Origin: Puia dinghuensis | GTDB taxonomy: Bacteria; Bacteroidota; Bacteroidia; Chitinophagales; Chitinophagaceae | Length of the DNA: 64,000 bases | Direction of reading: 5' to 3' | Assembly (NCBI RefSeq): GCF_014642875.1 | Contig: NZ_BMJC01000005.1 | Span: 248,001-312,000, forward strand | Part shown: positions 7,383 through 15,388 of the stretch, in pieces | Numbering within the stretch: position 1 is the first letter of the stretch | Layout of the letters: each line of letters begins with the position of its first letter | Notes under the pieces: generated by a model | The model's input: the letters and a program-made list of their open reading frames with translations, nothing else | The model's database searches: none | What the model was told of the DNA's origin: nothing | Program-made: the position numbers and the translations under genes

Positions 7383-8129
7383 TCACTCGCCAGCCTCATC
7401 CCCCACCTCATCCTCTTCCTCCGGTCCCGGCAAATCCTCACCCGCCGGCCTCATCCTCCCACGTCCATCCACCCCCTCCACAACAATAACGATCTCCCCC
7501 TTCACCCCCTTCTCCCGGTAATGCGCACACACCTCCCGTAGCGTCCCCCGGCGATTCTCTTCATATAGCTTCGATAACTCCCGGCTCACACAACACTGCC
7601 GCTCATCACCGAAATACCCGGCCAGTTCCTCGAGCGTCTTCACCAGCCGCAGCGGCGACTCATAAAAAACCATCGTCCGCTGCTCGATAGCCAGCTGCTT
7701 CAACAACGTCTGCCGTCCTTTCTTCACCGGCAAAAAACCTTCGAAACAAAACCGGTGCATCGGCAAGCCACTGTTCACCAGCGCCGGAACAAACGCCGTC
7801 GCTCCCGGCAAACACTCCACCTTTACACCGACCCGGATACATTCCCGCACCAATAAAAAAGCCGGGTCTGACACACCCGGAGTACCCGCATCCGTCAACA
7901 GCGCTATCTTCTTGCCCTGCACCAGCTGATCTGCCAGATGATGCAACACCTTATGCTCGTTGTGCTGGTGATACGGTGAGAGGGGCTTGATTATCTGATA
8001 ATGGTTCAACAACCGGGAAGAATTTCGCGTATCCTCCGCCAGGATCAGATCGACGCTTTTCAGCACATCCAAAGCCCTCAACGTAATATCCTGCAGATTG
8101 CCGATAGGAGATGGAACGATATATAACAT
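7383..8129 (-). CDS. rsmI: 16S rRNA (cytidine-1402 2'-O) methyltransferase
   Basis: RsmI methylates the ribose of C1402 in the decoding centre of 16S rRNA. The tetrapyrrole-methylase fold is plain: LYIVPSPIGNLQDITLRAL at the start, LILAEDTRNSSRLL, the SAM loop LTDAGTPGVSDPA, and PGATAFVPAL. The last 25 or so residues form an acidic Gly/Glu/Asp tail absent from typical members; on the + strand this region is C-rich like other low-complexity expansions nearby. The start ATG overlaps the purS stop codon by one base (TAATG), indicating translational coupling. The helper RsmH is not in the window. Confidence 0.95.
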   Translation of the reverse strand: MLYIVPSPIGNLQDITLRALDVLKSVDLILAEDTRNSSRLLNHYQIIKPLSPYHQHNEHKVLHHLADQLVQGKKIALLTDAGTPGVSDPAFLLVRECIRVGVKVECLPGATAFVPALVNSGLPMHRFCFEGFLPVKKGRQTLLKQLAIEQRTMVFYESPLRLVKTLEELAGYFGDERQCCVSRELSKLYEENRRGTLREVCAHYREKGVKGEIVIVVEGVDGRGRMRPAGEDLPGPEEEDEVGDEAGE

Positions 8130-8374
8130 TAATTCACTGAGATCTCAAAGTATTCCATAACAGGATTGGCCAGCAGCTTCTGCCCCGCCTCTTCCGCAAT
8201 CTTCTTCGCCTCTTCAGCAGAACCCGCCTCTATCTGCAGGTAGATATTCTTCCCGATCCGCACATCATTCACGCTCCTGATCCCCAGATTCTGCAAACCA
8301 CCCATCACCGCCTTTCCCTGCGGGTCTAATAATTCCTTTAACGGCATAACCTTCACCTGAACCGAATACGTCAT
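8129..8374 (-). CDS. purS: Phosphoribosylformylglycinamidine synthase, PurS subunit
   Basis: An 81-residue subunit that joins PurL and PurQ in the glutamine-dependent FGAM synthase of purine synthesis. The start is MTYSVQVKVMPL (8374); the upstream extension of the open frame runs into pssA and is not conserved. Family hallmarks are the beta-strand start, the LDPQGKAVMGGLQNLG segment, and VRIGKNIYLQIEA followed by EEAKKIAEEAGQKLLANPVMEYFEI. purL and purQ are not neighbours here, as is usual when the complex is encoded at scattered loci. It is coupled to rsmI by a one-base overlap. Confidence 0.93.
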   Translation of the reverse strand: MTYSVQVKVMPLKELLDPQGKAVMGGLQNLGIRSVNDVRIGKNIYLQIEAGSAEEAKKIAEEAGQKLLANPVMEYFEISVN

Positions 8375-8454
8375 AGTTTTTTTATTTATGCCCCCCGACA
8401 GGTTGCTTTGGTCCCTCGAGCTCCTGTTAAAAATACCTCTCGGGCCCAAAGCAT

Positions 8455-9255
8455 CTAATGATTGGCCTTCGGCCCGCGAACCTGTGGTTCGCGTTGGGGT
8501 TGGGCGACCACCAAAGATACAATAATATAAATGACGAACACCACCGGCACCGCCAGCCATCGCAAAAACACCGCCGCCAGCAAGGCCAGCACCAGCAGCG
8601 CCAGCTTCGGCAGGTTGTTCCGCAGGCCATAATCTTTAAATTTCAACGCCATCAGCGGCAGCTTGCTCACCATCAGCCAGCCCACCACCACGATGAGGCC
8701 ATATAACACCCATTTGTTAACGATCAGGGCCGCCACCGTCGGGCTCGTCGTATACCAGGAGATCAGTGGCAGCGACGCGATCAGCAGACCCGCAGCCGGC
8801 GCCGGCATACCCTTAAAACCATAGGCCTGCGACTCGTCGATGTTAAAGCGCGCAAGCCGGTACGCCGTACAGCAGGGGAAGAGCAATGCCGGTAACAACC
8901 AACCCACCGATACATCGAGCCCATCTTCCTGGCTGGCGAAGCTCAGGCGCAACAACTGGTACAGGATCATCCCCGGCGCCACACCAAAGCTCACCAGGTC
9001 GGCCAACGAATCCAGCTGCTTGCCAAGCGGCGAGGTCGCCTTGAACAAGCGCGCCACCAGTCCGTCAAAAAAATCTACCAGTCCCGCCAGACCGATGAAA
9101 AGCGAGGCCATCCCTACCCGCTCCGGCATGCTGATATACTGCGATCCATCCGGGTTGTACAACACCGCAATCCCGTTCTGCAGGATGAGGATCACCGCAA
9201 TACATCCAAAAAACAAATTCAGCAAGGTGAAAAGGTTCGGTATATAATGCTTCAT
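8455..9255 (-). CDS. pssA: CDP-diacylglycerol--serine O-phosphatidyltransferase
   Basis: An inner-membrane enzyme making phosphatidylserine, the precursor of phosphatidylethanolamine. The CDP-alcohol phosphatidyltransferase signature DGx2ARx8Gx3Dx3D is complete (Asp64, Gly65, Ala68, Arg69, Gly78, Asp82, Asp86). The protein has about seven to eight hydrophobic segments in 266 residues and opens with the typical IPNLFTLLNLFFGC. The tail (about the last 15 residues) is polar and variable. It is the second gene in the leftward run that begins with pepP; no phosphatidylserine decarboxylase gene is visible nearby. The serine-accepting assignment rests on overall likeness to Bacteroidota PssA; another alcohol acceptor cannot be excluded. 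Confidence 0.88.
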   Translation of the reverse strand: MKHYIPNLFTLLNLFFGCIAVILILQNGIAVLYNPDGSQYISMPERVGMASLFIGLAGLVDFFDGLVARLFKATSPLGKQLDSLADLVSFGVAPGMILYQLLRLSFASQEDGLDVSVGWLLPALLFPCCTAYRLARFNIDESQAYGFKGMPAPAAGLLIASLPLISWYTTSPTVAALIVNKWVLYGLIVVVGWLMVSKLPLMALKFKDYGLRNNLPKLALLVLALLAAVFLRWLAVPVVFVIYIIVSLVVAQPQREPQVRGPKANH

Positions 9256-9348
9256 GCCTGAAAATTATGACTTTATTTGGATCGCGCCTCCGGTTTCCCC
9301 ACCGAAAATAAACCTCCGGCGCGCCCGATCTATTTGTCCGACCTTCGG

Positions 9349-10659
9349 TCAGCGGCCCCGTGGTCCGCTCTGATGCGCCATCACTCCCTCTATCTCCTCC
9401 ACCGTAATCGGCACCTTCTTCATCAGATCCACCACCCCATCCGCCGTGATCCACACATCATTCTCGATCCTTATCCCCATCTGTTCCTCCTCGATATAGA
9501 TACCCGGCTCCACCGTCAGCACCATCCCTTCGCGAAAAGGCTCATGGCGCGGCCCCAGGTCGTGCACATCGATGCCCAGGTGATGCGAAACGCCATGATA
9601 CATATACTTCGTATGCGCCGGACTCTCCTGCCCCCCATTTTTAACATCTGCTTCTGTTAACAAGCCGATGCGAACCAGCTGACGCGCCGTCTCCTCCCCC
9701 ACCTGCCGGACATAATCCGCCGGCAACAACCCGGGCCGCAACAGCCCCTTAGCAAACTCCTGAACGGCAAGGCAAGCATTATACACCTCCGCCTGTCGCC
9801 GCGTGAACCGCCCGTTCACCGGTACCGAACGTGTCAGATCGGCGCTATACCCTCCAAACTGCGCGCCAAAATCCATCAGCACCAGCTCCCCATCGCGGCA
9901 CTCGCCGTTATTAGCAATGTAATGTAGCGTTCTTGCCGAATCCCCGCTCGCAATAATACTTTCGTACGCCGGCCCCGGGCTGCGCCGCGAAATAAAGCCC
10001 CGCCAGATCTCCGCCTCGATCTCATACTCCATTACTCCCGGCCGGATAAAATGCAACAAATGGCGGAACGTCTCCCCCGTGATATCCGCCGCCCGCTGCA
10101 TCAGCGCCACCTCGGCCGCGCTCTTTATGGCCCGCAATCGCCGAAGCACCGGAGCCGCGCGCCGGACATCGTGAAGCGGAAACTTTTCCTTCATCTCCCG
10201 GATGAACCGGTATTCTCGCGTAATAAGAGGTCCTCGCTTCCTGTCATTCTCATTCGTGTTCAGGTAGATACTATCGGCCATGTGTATCCACTGTTGCAAA
10301 AATCCCTCTATAGTATCCGTCCACAACACCGTCCCGACGCCCGATATCGCCCGGCCCTCTTCGGCGCTAAGCCGTTTCCCATCCCACTTCTCTTTCATCG
10401 GGTTCGGCCGCGCGAGCACCAGCACCTCCCGGTATCTCGGCTCGGGGTGGCCCGGGAAAAGGACGAGCATCGTATCTTCCTGCCAGACACCCGTCAGCCA
10501 AAACAGATCGCTGCTCTGGCGAAACGGGTAATGCGAATCCCCATTCGCCGGCATCTCATCGTTGCTGACAAACACCGCAACCGACCCGGGCTCCATCGCC
10601 CCCGCAAACCTGCCCCGGTTGGCCGTAAACAGCTCCGGATCATTTGGAAAATATCTCAT
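9349..10659 (-). CDS. pepP: Xaa-Pro aminopeptidase (aminopeptidase P)
   Basis: A cytoplasmic M24B metallopeptidase removing N-terminal residues that precede proline. The start at MRYFPNDPELF (436 aa) is used; the 20 codons before it are low-complexity. The N-terminal creatinase-like domain includes FRQSSDLFWLTG; the pita-bread domain carries the dinuclear metal ligands: Asp in LMDFGAQ, Asp in YSADLTRS, His in GVSHHLG, Glu in LTVEPGIY and Glu in RIENDVW. All five are present, so the enzyme should be active. It heads the leftward series toward pssA. The upstream region is gene-free and shared with the divergent pckA. Confidence 0.94.
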   Translation of the reverse strand: MRYFPNDPELFTANRGRFAGAMEPGSVAVFVSNDEMPANGDSHYPFRQSSDLFWLTGVWQEDTMLVLFPGHPEPRYREVLVLARPNPMKEKWDGKRLSAEEGRAISGVGTVLWTDTIEGFLQQWIHMADSIYLNTNENDRKRGPLITREYRFIREMKEKFPLHDVRRAAPVLRRLRAIKSAAEVALMQRAADITGETFRHLLHFIRPGVMEYEIEAEIWRGFISRRSPGPAYESIIASGDSARTLHYIANNGECRDGELVLMDFGAQFGGYSADLTRSVPVNGRFTRRQAEVYNACLAVQEFAKGLLRPGLLPADYVRQVGEETARQLVRIGLLTEADVKNGGQESPAHTKYMYHGVSHHLGIDVHDLGPRHEPFREGMVLTVEPGIYIEEEQMGIRIENDVWITADGVVDLMKKVPITVEEIEGVMAHQSGPRGR

Positions 10660-10751
10660 AGTACTATCTTTTATTGGGCGCCCCCTCCGCCGCATCCCCG
10701 CTATCCCAAATCCCCGCATCTCCCCCGTCAGCCCTCAAACCCCGCGGCTCC

Positions 10752-10832
10752 GGGCCGGGCTCTCCACTATAGTCCTCGCAGCCCTCCACTTCGTTCCGTT
10801 CTGCTCCGGGCTGCCGTTCCGATCCCTGGCGC
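10752..10832 (+). repeat. Dispersed intergenic repeat, copy 1
   Basis: It shares the pattern GGGycGGGCTyTCCrCTAyArGTCCTCGC ... GCTCCGGGCT..CCGyTyCrATCCCTrrCGC, in the same orientation, with 16880-16944; the two blocks are spaced further apart here. Both copies are intergenic. It may be a species-wide interspersed element; only two copies are visible here. Confidence 0.5.
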
Positions 10833-10992
10833 GGGCGACAAAAATACAATTGATCAACAAATTCCCCCATTTCGCCAAATCTCCCCAAAACTAACGCCCG
10901 TTAGTTTAGCAATATTTTAACCAAACCTACCCTAAATTTAATAATATCTAATTTCGCACCCCCACAGCCCCATGCTATAAAAAAATTTATTT

Positions 10993-11001
10993 TAGCTTTG
11001 C
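10993..11001 (+). promoter_or_regulatory. -7 promoter element of pckA
   Basis: TAGCTTTGC matches the Bacteroidota TAnnTTTG element and lies 23 bases before the pckA start. No clear TTG is found at the expected -33 spacing, so activation by another factor is possible. Confidence 0.5.
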
Positions 11002-11023
11002 GGTAAACAAACGATTGCCCTCT

Positions 11024-12640
11024 ATGTCAGTGCCTGTTTTCGCAATCCCCACGGACCACCTGGTTCGCCTGGGGCTCAAGATCTCCGACTCTCTACACTA
11101 TCAGTTGCAACCACACGAACTCGTGCGCCACAGCCTCCGCCGCAAAGAAGGCGTACTTAACGATACTGGAGCGCTGGTCATCCGCACCGGCGCCTATACC
11201 GGCCGTAGCCCCAAAGACCGTTACATCGTCAAAGATGAACTGACATCAGGCTCCATCCACTGGAACGACTTCAACCAACCCATCGACGAAGTCCATTTCA
11301 ATCGCATCTTCGACTCCATCACCGCCTATCTCAACCTGCTACCCGAACTCTTCGTCCGCGACTGCTACGTCTGCGCCGACACCCGCTTCCGGCTCAACAT
11401 CCGCGTCATCAACGAACTAGCCAGTACCAACCTCTTTGCTTACAACATGTTCCTCCGGCCTACCGAGGACGAACTGGAAAACTTCCACCCCGACTGGCAG
11501 ATCCTCTCCGCCCCCGGCCTGCAGCTCGACGCCGCCCATTGCGGCGCACGCAGCAACATCGCCGTCGTCATCTCCTTCCAACACCGGCTGATCCTCATCG
11601 CAGGAACAGGCTACACCGGCGAAACAAAAAAGGCTGTCTTCACCATCCTCAACTACCTTCTCCCCCACGAGAAAAAGGTCCTCAGCATGCACTGCTCGGC
11701 CAACAGAGGACCGAAAGGCGATACCGCCATCTTCTTTGGCCTCAGCGGAACGGGTAAGACAACCCTCAGCGCCGACCCCCGCCGCAGCCTCATCGGCGAT
11801 GATGAACATGGGTGGACCGCCGACAACGTCTTCAACTTCGAAGGCGGCTGCTACGCAAAATGTATCAATCTCAAGGAAGAGAAAGAGCCCGCCATCTTCC
11901 GCGCCATCCGGCCCGGCGCCCTCGTCGAGAATGTCAAATTCTTCCCCGGTTCCGATCGCATCAATTTCGATGACGGATCCATAACGGAGAACACCCGCGT
12001 CTCCTACCCCTTGCATTATATCAGTAATGCCCTCGAACCCTCCCTCGGACCCACACCAAAAAATATTTTCTTTCTCACCTGCGACGCCTACGGCGTCCTG
12101 CCACCCATCTCCCGGCTCACCCCCGGCCAGGCCATGTACCAGTTCATCTCCGGTTATACGGCAAAGGTTGCCGGAACCGAGACCGGTATCACCGAGCCCA
12201 AACCCACCTTCAGCGCCTGTTTTGGCGCCCCCTTCCTCCCCCTGCACCCCGGCCGCTATGCCGAACTGCTGGGAGCAAAAATGCGGCAGCATGGAGTGAA
12301 GGTCTGGATGGTCAACACCGGCTGGTCGGGTGGCGTCTTTGGAAAGGGCAGCCGTATCCCCCTGGCGTATACCCGCGCCATGATCACCGCCGCCCTGGAA
12401 GGCGCGCTCGACGAGGTGGAATACACTTCGCATCCCGTTTTTGGAATGGCTATGGCCCTCTCCTGTCCCGGCGTGCCCGACCAGCTGCTGCACCCTCGCA
12501 ACACCTGGCCCGACCCGGCAGCCTATGACGAGATGGCGGAAGAAGTAGCCGGCTGGTTTATCCGCAACTTCGAAAAATACGCCGACGGCGTCGACCCAGA
12601 GATCCTGGCCGCCGCCCCACGGGTAGCCGGAAAAAAATAG
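11024..12640 (+). CDS. pckA: Phosphoenolpyruvate carboxykinase (ATP)
   Basis: PEP carboxykinase converts oxaloacetate and ATP to PEP and CO2, the entry step of gluconeogenesis; in some Bacteroidota it also works in the CO2-fixing direction. The ATP-type is shown by the kinase-1a loop GLSGTGKTTL (239-248), the kinase-2/metal segment IGDDEHGW (257-264) and the oxaloacetate site RTGAYTGRSPKDR (54-66). The 538-residue length is normal. The start ATG at 11024 (MSVPVF) is preferred to a TTG nine bases earlier. It is a single gene with its own promoter; 470 bp of repeat-containing DNA follow. Confidence 0.97.
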   Translation: MSVPVFAIPTDHLVRLGLKISDSLHYQLQPHELVRHSLRRKEGVLNDTGALVIRTGAYTGRSPKDRYIVKDELTSGSIHWNDFNQPIDEVHFNRIFDSITAYLNLLPELFVRDCYVCADTRFRLNIRVINELASTNLFAYNMFLRPTEDELENFHPDWQILSAPGLQLDAAHCGARSNIAVVISFQHRLILIAGTGYTGETKKAVFTILNYLLPHEKKVLSMHCSANRGPKGDTAIFFGLSGTGKTTLSADPRRSLIGDDEHGWTADNVFNFEGGCYAKCINLKEEKEPAIFRAIRPGALVENVKFFPGSDRINFDDGSITENTRVSYPLHYISNALEPSLGPTPKNIFFLTCDAYGVLPPISRLTPGQAMYQFISGYTAKVAGTETGITEPKPTFSACFGAPFLPLHPGRYAELLGAKMRQHGVKVWMVNTGWSGGVFGKGSRIPLAYTRAMITAALEGALDEVEYTSHPVFGMAMALSCPGVPDQLLHPRNTWPDPAAYDEMAEEVAGWFIRNFEKYADGVDPEILAAAPRVAGKK

Positions 12641-12675
12641 GACGCACCCCGTCTGGCAAAGAGCCCACCCGGCCT

Positions 12676-12882
12676 GGCGATTCGCGCCCCCCGGTTGCGG
12701 CAATCCGTTCCCCCAGGGTCCGGTAATCCGCTCCCCCAGGTGTCGGCAATTCGCTCCTTCCGGTTATGGTAATTCGCTCCTCCCGGTCAGGGCAATTCGC
12801 TCCTCCCGGTTGCGGCAATCCGTTCCCCCAGGGTCCGGCAATTAGCTCCCCCCGGCCCCGGCAATCCGTTCCCCCAGGTGTC
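12676..12882 (+). repeat. Minisatellite: nine 23-bp tandem repeats
   Basis: Nine head-to-tail units of exactly 23 bases start at 12676, 12699, 12722, 12745, 12768, 12791, 12814, 12837 and 12860. The consensus is about GGCAATYCGYTCCCCCMGGTGTC; units 2 and 7 are identical, and the others differ mostly at the 3' five bases. A degenerate 21-base unit may precede them (12655-12675). There are no spacers, so it is not a CRISPR. The period is not a multiple of three, arguing against coding. Such arrays expand and contract by slippage or recombination. Confidence 0.9.
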
Positions 12883-12932
12883 GGCCAAAAAAAAGTAGCT
12901 AAAAAAGTGGTTAAAAATTTTGTTTATTCGGG

Positions 12933-12985
12933 AAAAAACCTGAGCTTGGCAGCACTTTTTTTTGAAGGCCACGTGCCTCTCAGGT
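12933..12985 (-). terminator. Hairpin with minus-strand T-run, probable terminator of the deoxynucleoside kinase gene
   Basis: Arms ACCTGAG (12938-12944) and CTCAGGT (12979-12985) are perfectly complementary, with a partly paired interior (GGCAGCAC against GTGCC). Read on the minus strand, the hairpin is followed by six T residues (12938-12933). It lies about 125 bp past the stop of the kinase gene at 13111. It may instead be part of a structured RNA. Confidence 0.55.
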
Positions 12986-13006
12986 CTTCGATTGTTTGCC
13001 AAAACT

Positions 13007-13037
13007 AACTCCATCCCACGGTGGAGTTTTTGTTTTT
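13007..13037 (+). terminator. Plus-strand intrinsic terminator past pckA
   Basis: AACTCCA (13007-13013) pairs with TGGAGTT (13022-13028) across an 8-base loop and runs into TTTTTGTTTTT. It is oriented to end rightward transcription from pckA, although about 370 bp beyond the stop codon. Confidence 0.65.
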
Positions 13038-13110
13038 GCGGCCACCCCTAATGATGGCCCTACGGGCGCCGGCCTCCGGCCGGCCAGGCTAACGCCTACC
13101 TGCCCCACCC

Positions 13111-13746
13111 CTAAAAAAGTCCATACAACTGCGAATCTATCCGCGTAATAATCTCCCCCAAATGCTCCTCATTCTCCGGAAACTTATTCTTATCGATATC
13201 CACTATCAACAGCGGCCCCTCTTTATACCCCTCTATCCACTTATTATAAAAGTCATTCAGACGCTTCAGATAATCCAGCCGGATATTCTCCTCATACTCC
13301 CTTCCACGCTTCTGTATCTGCGCCACCAGCGTCGGCACCGACGCCTGCAGATAGATCAGCAGATCGGGCGGTTGTACCATCCGCTTTAAGGTCTGGAAGA
13401 ACTGGAAATAGTTGTTGTAGTCCCGCTTGCTCATCAACCCCATCTCATGCAGGTTGGGCGCGAAAATATGTGCATCCTCATAGATCGTGCGGTCCTGTAT
13501 CACCGTCTCCGTACCCGTATGTATCTCCAGCAGCTGGTTGAGGCGGCTGTTGAGAAAGAATATCTGCAGGTTAAAGGACCAACGCGGCATGTCCTCGTAA
13601 AAATCATTCAGGTACGGATTATGGTCCACATCCTCAAACTGCGGTATCCACTTGTAATGCTTGCTCAGCATCTCGGTCAGCGTCGTTTTGCCGGCGCCAA
13701 TATTGCCCGCTACGGCGATGTGCTTGGGCTTTTTATTCTTCGTCAT
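13111..13746 (-). CDS. Deoxynucleoside kinase family protein
   Basis: A 211-residue nucleotide-salvage kinase that phosphorylates deoxynucleosides (deoxyadenosine/deoxyguanosine type likely) with ATP. The P-loop is GNIGAGKTT (about 14-22), the substrate-binding acidic residue is in FEDVDHNPYL, the DRS-like motif reads QDRTIYED, and the LID region carries IQKRGREYEENIRLDYL. Length and layout fit bacterial dNK/dCK-dGK proteins. The gene stands alone and runs leftward toward the repeat region. Base specificity cannot be read from sequence alone. Confidence 0.9.
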   Translation of the reverse strand: MTKNKKPKHIAVAGNIGAGKTTLTEMLSKHYKWIPQFEDVDHNPYLNDFYEDMPRWSFNLQIFFLNSRLNQLLEIHTGTETVIQDRTIYEDAHIFAPNLHEMGLMSKRDYNNYFQFFQTLKRMVQPPDLLIYLQASVPTLVAQIQKRGREYEENIRLDYLKRLNDFYNKWIEGYKEGPLLIVDIDKNKFPENEEHLGEIITRIDSQLYGLF

Positions 13747-13914
13747 AGTAGAAAATTCAATATGCTCTCTCCGACGCCCCAGGGTCTATTCCCTCACCGA
13801 ACCCACAGGCCTAGCCCTCGAATCCCCGGCACCTGTCCCCTCACCGGTCTCTTCAGGCCTACCCCCCGGTCTCCCCCGGCGAAACCCAGCCCCCCGGCTC
13901 CCCCGCCGGGCCAA
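13747..13914. other. C-rich intergenic stretch before trpS end
   Basis: 168 bp without a gene; the + strand is dominated by CCCC and CCGG runs (for example CCCCCCGG and CCCCGGC motifs) like the other low-complexity patches of the window. Confidence 0.5.
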
Positions 13915-15042
13915 TCAATAATAATTCAATCCGATCGCATCCTTCACCAGACCGATCGTCACCTTCGCGCTCGACCGCGCCTTGGCCGCCCCCTCCTCCA
14001 TCACCCGCCGCAGGTAGGCGTCATCGTTTTGAATGGCCTCCGCCTTCTCCCGGATAGGGGCAACAAATCGCACCATCCCCTCCGCCAGCTCTTTCTTCAT
14101 ATCCCCATAACGGATCGTACCCGCTTCATAGTCTGCGGAAAATTTCTGCACCACGTCTTCACTGCTCACCAGCCGCAGCAACAGGAAGAGATTCGCCACA
14201 CTTTCCGACATTGGAATACCGGGCATCATTCCCCGCTGCACCGCCCCGGACTTTCCTCCCGACCGCCCCGCTCCGGATTCCCCTCCCGACTGCACCCCGG
14301 ACGCCCCGGACTCTCCTCCAGGCTGCACCACCCCGGACGCCCCGGACACCGCCGGCCCACTATCCGTCTTCGCCTTGGCGATCTTCTTTCTGATCGTAGC
14401 ATCATCATCGGCAAGATAGATCGTCGCCATCTGGTTCTCGCTCTTGCTCATTTTACCCGCCCCATCCAGGCTGGGAACCTTGATCAGCGCCTCCCCGAAG
14501 TTGAAGGCATACGGCTCGGGAAACACTTCCCCATATCGGCCATTGAACCGGTTCACATAGTTCCGCGCGATCTCGAGGTGCTGCTCCTGGTCCTTCCCCA
14601 CCGGCACAAGGGTAGCCCGGTGCAAAAGGATATCTGCCGCCTGCAGGACAGGATAGGTCAGCAGCCCTGCATTCACGTTCTGCGGCTGCAACCGAACCTT
14701 CTCCTTAAAGGTCGGCGTCTTCTCCAGCTCACCCACATAGGCAAGCATATTCAAAAGGAGGTAAAGCTCAGAAGTCTCCGGCACGTGGCTCTGACAGTAA
14801 AAGGCAACCCTCTCCGGGTCCAGCCCCGAAGCAATATTCTCCGCCATCACCCGCCGGACATGCCCCTTCAGCTCCCTGGTCTCGTTCAGCGTGGTCAAAG
14901 CGTGAAGATCGGCGACCATAAAGTAGCAGGTATAAGCATCCTGCATCCGGACATAATTGCGCACCGCACCAAAATAGTTCCCCAGGTGGAGGAATCCCGT
15001 CGGCCGGATGCCGCTCATAACAATATCTTTCTTTTTTTCCAT
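13915..15042 (-). CDS. trpS: Tryptophanyl-tRNA synthetase
   Basis: A class I aminoacyl-tRNA synthetase that charges tRNA-Trp. The start MEKKKDIVMSGIRPTG gives 375 residues; the open frame extends upstream but there overlaps gatC on the other strand. The HIGH-like motif is in TGFLHLGNYFGA, the tryptophan pocket includes YPVLQAADILLH and VGKDQEQHLE, and the KMSKS loop is intact (GKMSKSEN). Oddity: after TDSGPA comes a roughly 40-residue Gly/Ser-rich insert (about 14228-14355) before MSESVANLFLLLRL, where relatives have a short linker. Its DNA has a 17-bp direct repeat (14295-14311 and 14331-14347, 36 bp apart, in frame). The catalytic domain precedes the insert, so activity is expected. Confidence 0.95.
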   Translation of the reverse strand: MEKKKDIVMSGIRPTGFLHLGNYFGAVRNYVRMQDAYTCYFMVADLHALTTLNETRELKGHVRRVMAENIASGLDPERVAFYCQSHVPETSELYLLLNMLAYVGELEKTPTFKEKVRLQPQNVNAGLLTYPVLQAADILLHRATLVPVGKDQEQHLEIARNYVNRFNGRYGEVFPEPYAFNFGEALIKVPSLDGAGKMSKSENQMATIYLADDDATIRKKIAKAKTDSGPAVSGASGVVQPGGESGASGVQSGGESGAGRSGGKSGAVQRGMMPGIPMSESVANLFLLLRLVSSEDVVQKFSADYEAGTIRYGDMKKELAEGMVRFVAPIREKAEAIQNDDAYLRRVMEEGAAKARSSAKVTIGLVKDAIGLNYY

Positions 15043-15059
15043 CGGACCGCGAAGATAGC

Positions 15060-15067
15060 TATTTTTG
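15060..15067 (+). promoter_or_regulatory. -7 promoter element of gatC
   Basis: TATTTTTG matches TAnnTTTG and lies 15 bases before the gatC ATG at 15083, implying a very short leader. No good TTG is seen at the usual spacing upstream. Confidence 0.4.
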
Positions 15068-15082
15068 TCCCAAAGCACCGGC

Positions 15083-15373
15083 ATGGAAGTCAACGACGCA
15101 CTCATCGATAATCTGTCTAACCTCGCCCGCCTGGAATTCAACGCCAGCGAGAAAGAATCCATAAAAAAGGACCTCGAAAAGATGATCCATTTCGTGGAAA
15201 AGCTGGGCGAACTGGATACTACCGGCGTCGAACCCCTGCTGCACATGAGCCCGGAGATCAACGTCCTCCGGGAAGACATTCCCCAGGGCTCCGTCAGCCG
15301 CGAAGCAGCCCTGTCCTGCGCCCCCGTCACCGACGGCCAGTATTTTGAGGTCCCTAAAGTTATCAGAAAATAA
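15083..15373 (+). CDS. gatC: Asp-tRNA(Asn)/Glu-tRNA(Gln) amidotransferase subunit C
   Basis: GatC is the small stabilising subunit of GatCAB, which converts mischarged Glu-tRNA(Gln) or Asp-tRNA(Asn) by transamidation. The 96-residue product starts at MEVNDALIDNL (an upstream TTG would add six residues). Characteristic are the LSNLARLEF helix, the LEKMIHFVEKLGELDTTGVEPL core and the C-terminal LREDIPQGSVSREAAL...YFEVPKVI. gatA and gatB are elsewhere. It is divergent from trpS, another tRNA-charging gene, and is followed 15 bases later by an ABC ATPase. Confidence 0.93.
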   Translation: MEVNDALIDNLSNLARLEFNASEKESIKKDLEKMIHFVEKLGELDTTGVEPLLHMSPEINVLREDIPQGSVSREAALSCAPVTDGQYFEVPKVIRK

Positions 15374-15388
15374 CGCTTATCCTGCATA

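Larger units (their letters stand above)
10660..11023. other. Gene-free region between pepP and pckA
   Basis: No credible coding region. The left part contains a dispersed repeat copy (10752-10832). The right part is A/T-rich and holds the pckA promoter (-7 element 10993-11001). No operator palindrome of note was seen. Confidence 0.6.
12641..13110. other. Gene-free repeat and hairpin region between pckA and the deoxynucleoside kinase gene
   Basis: The region sits between two convergent genes. It contains a degenerate lead-in, nine 23-bp tandem repeats (12676-12882), an A/T-rich patch (12890-12935), a hairpin with a minus-strand T-run (12933-12985), a plus-strand terminator (13007-13037), and a GC-rich inverted GGCC-containing patch near 13070-13090. 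Short open frames crossing it have no recognisable features. Confidence 0.7.

Noticed and set aside
11417-12703. Long open frame opposite pckA
   Set aside because: A mirror of pckA codon use; the sequence has no family features, while pckA is complete on the other strand.
12676-12882. CRISPR-like array
   Set aside because: The 23-bp units are directly adjacent with no unique spacers and vary within the unit; no cas genes are in the window.
12766-13008. Possible 80-residue gene across the repeat region
   Set aside because: It runs through a 23-bp repeat whose period is not a multiple of 3 and into terminator hairpins; no ribosome-binding or domain evidence.
13447-15111. Long open frame opposite trpS and the deoxynucleoside kinase gene
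   Set aside because: Arg/Pro/His-rich antisense translation spanning two well-recognised genes and the gap between them.
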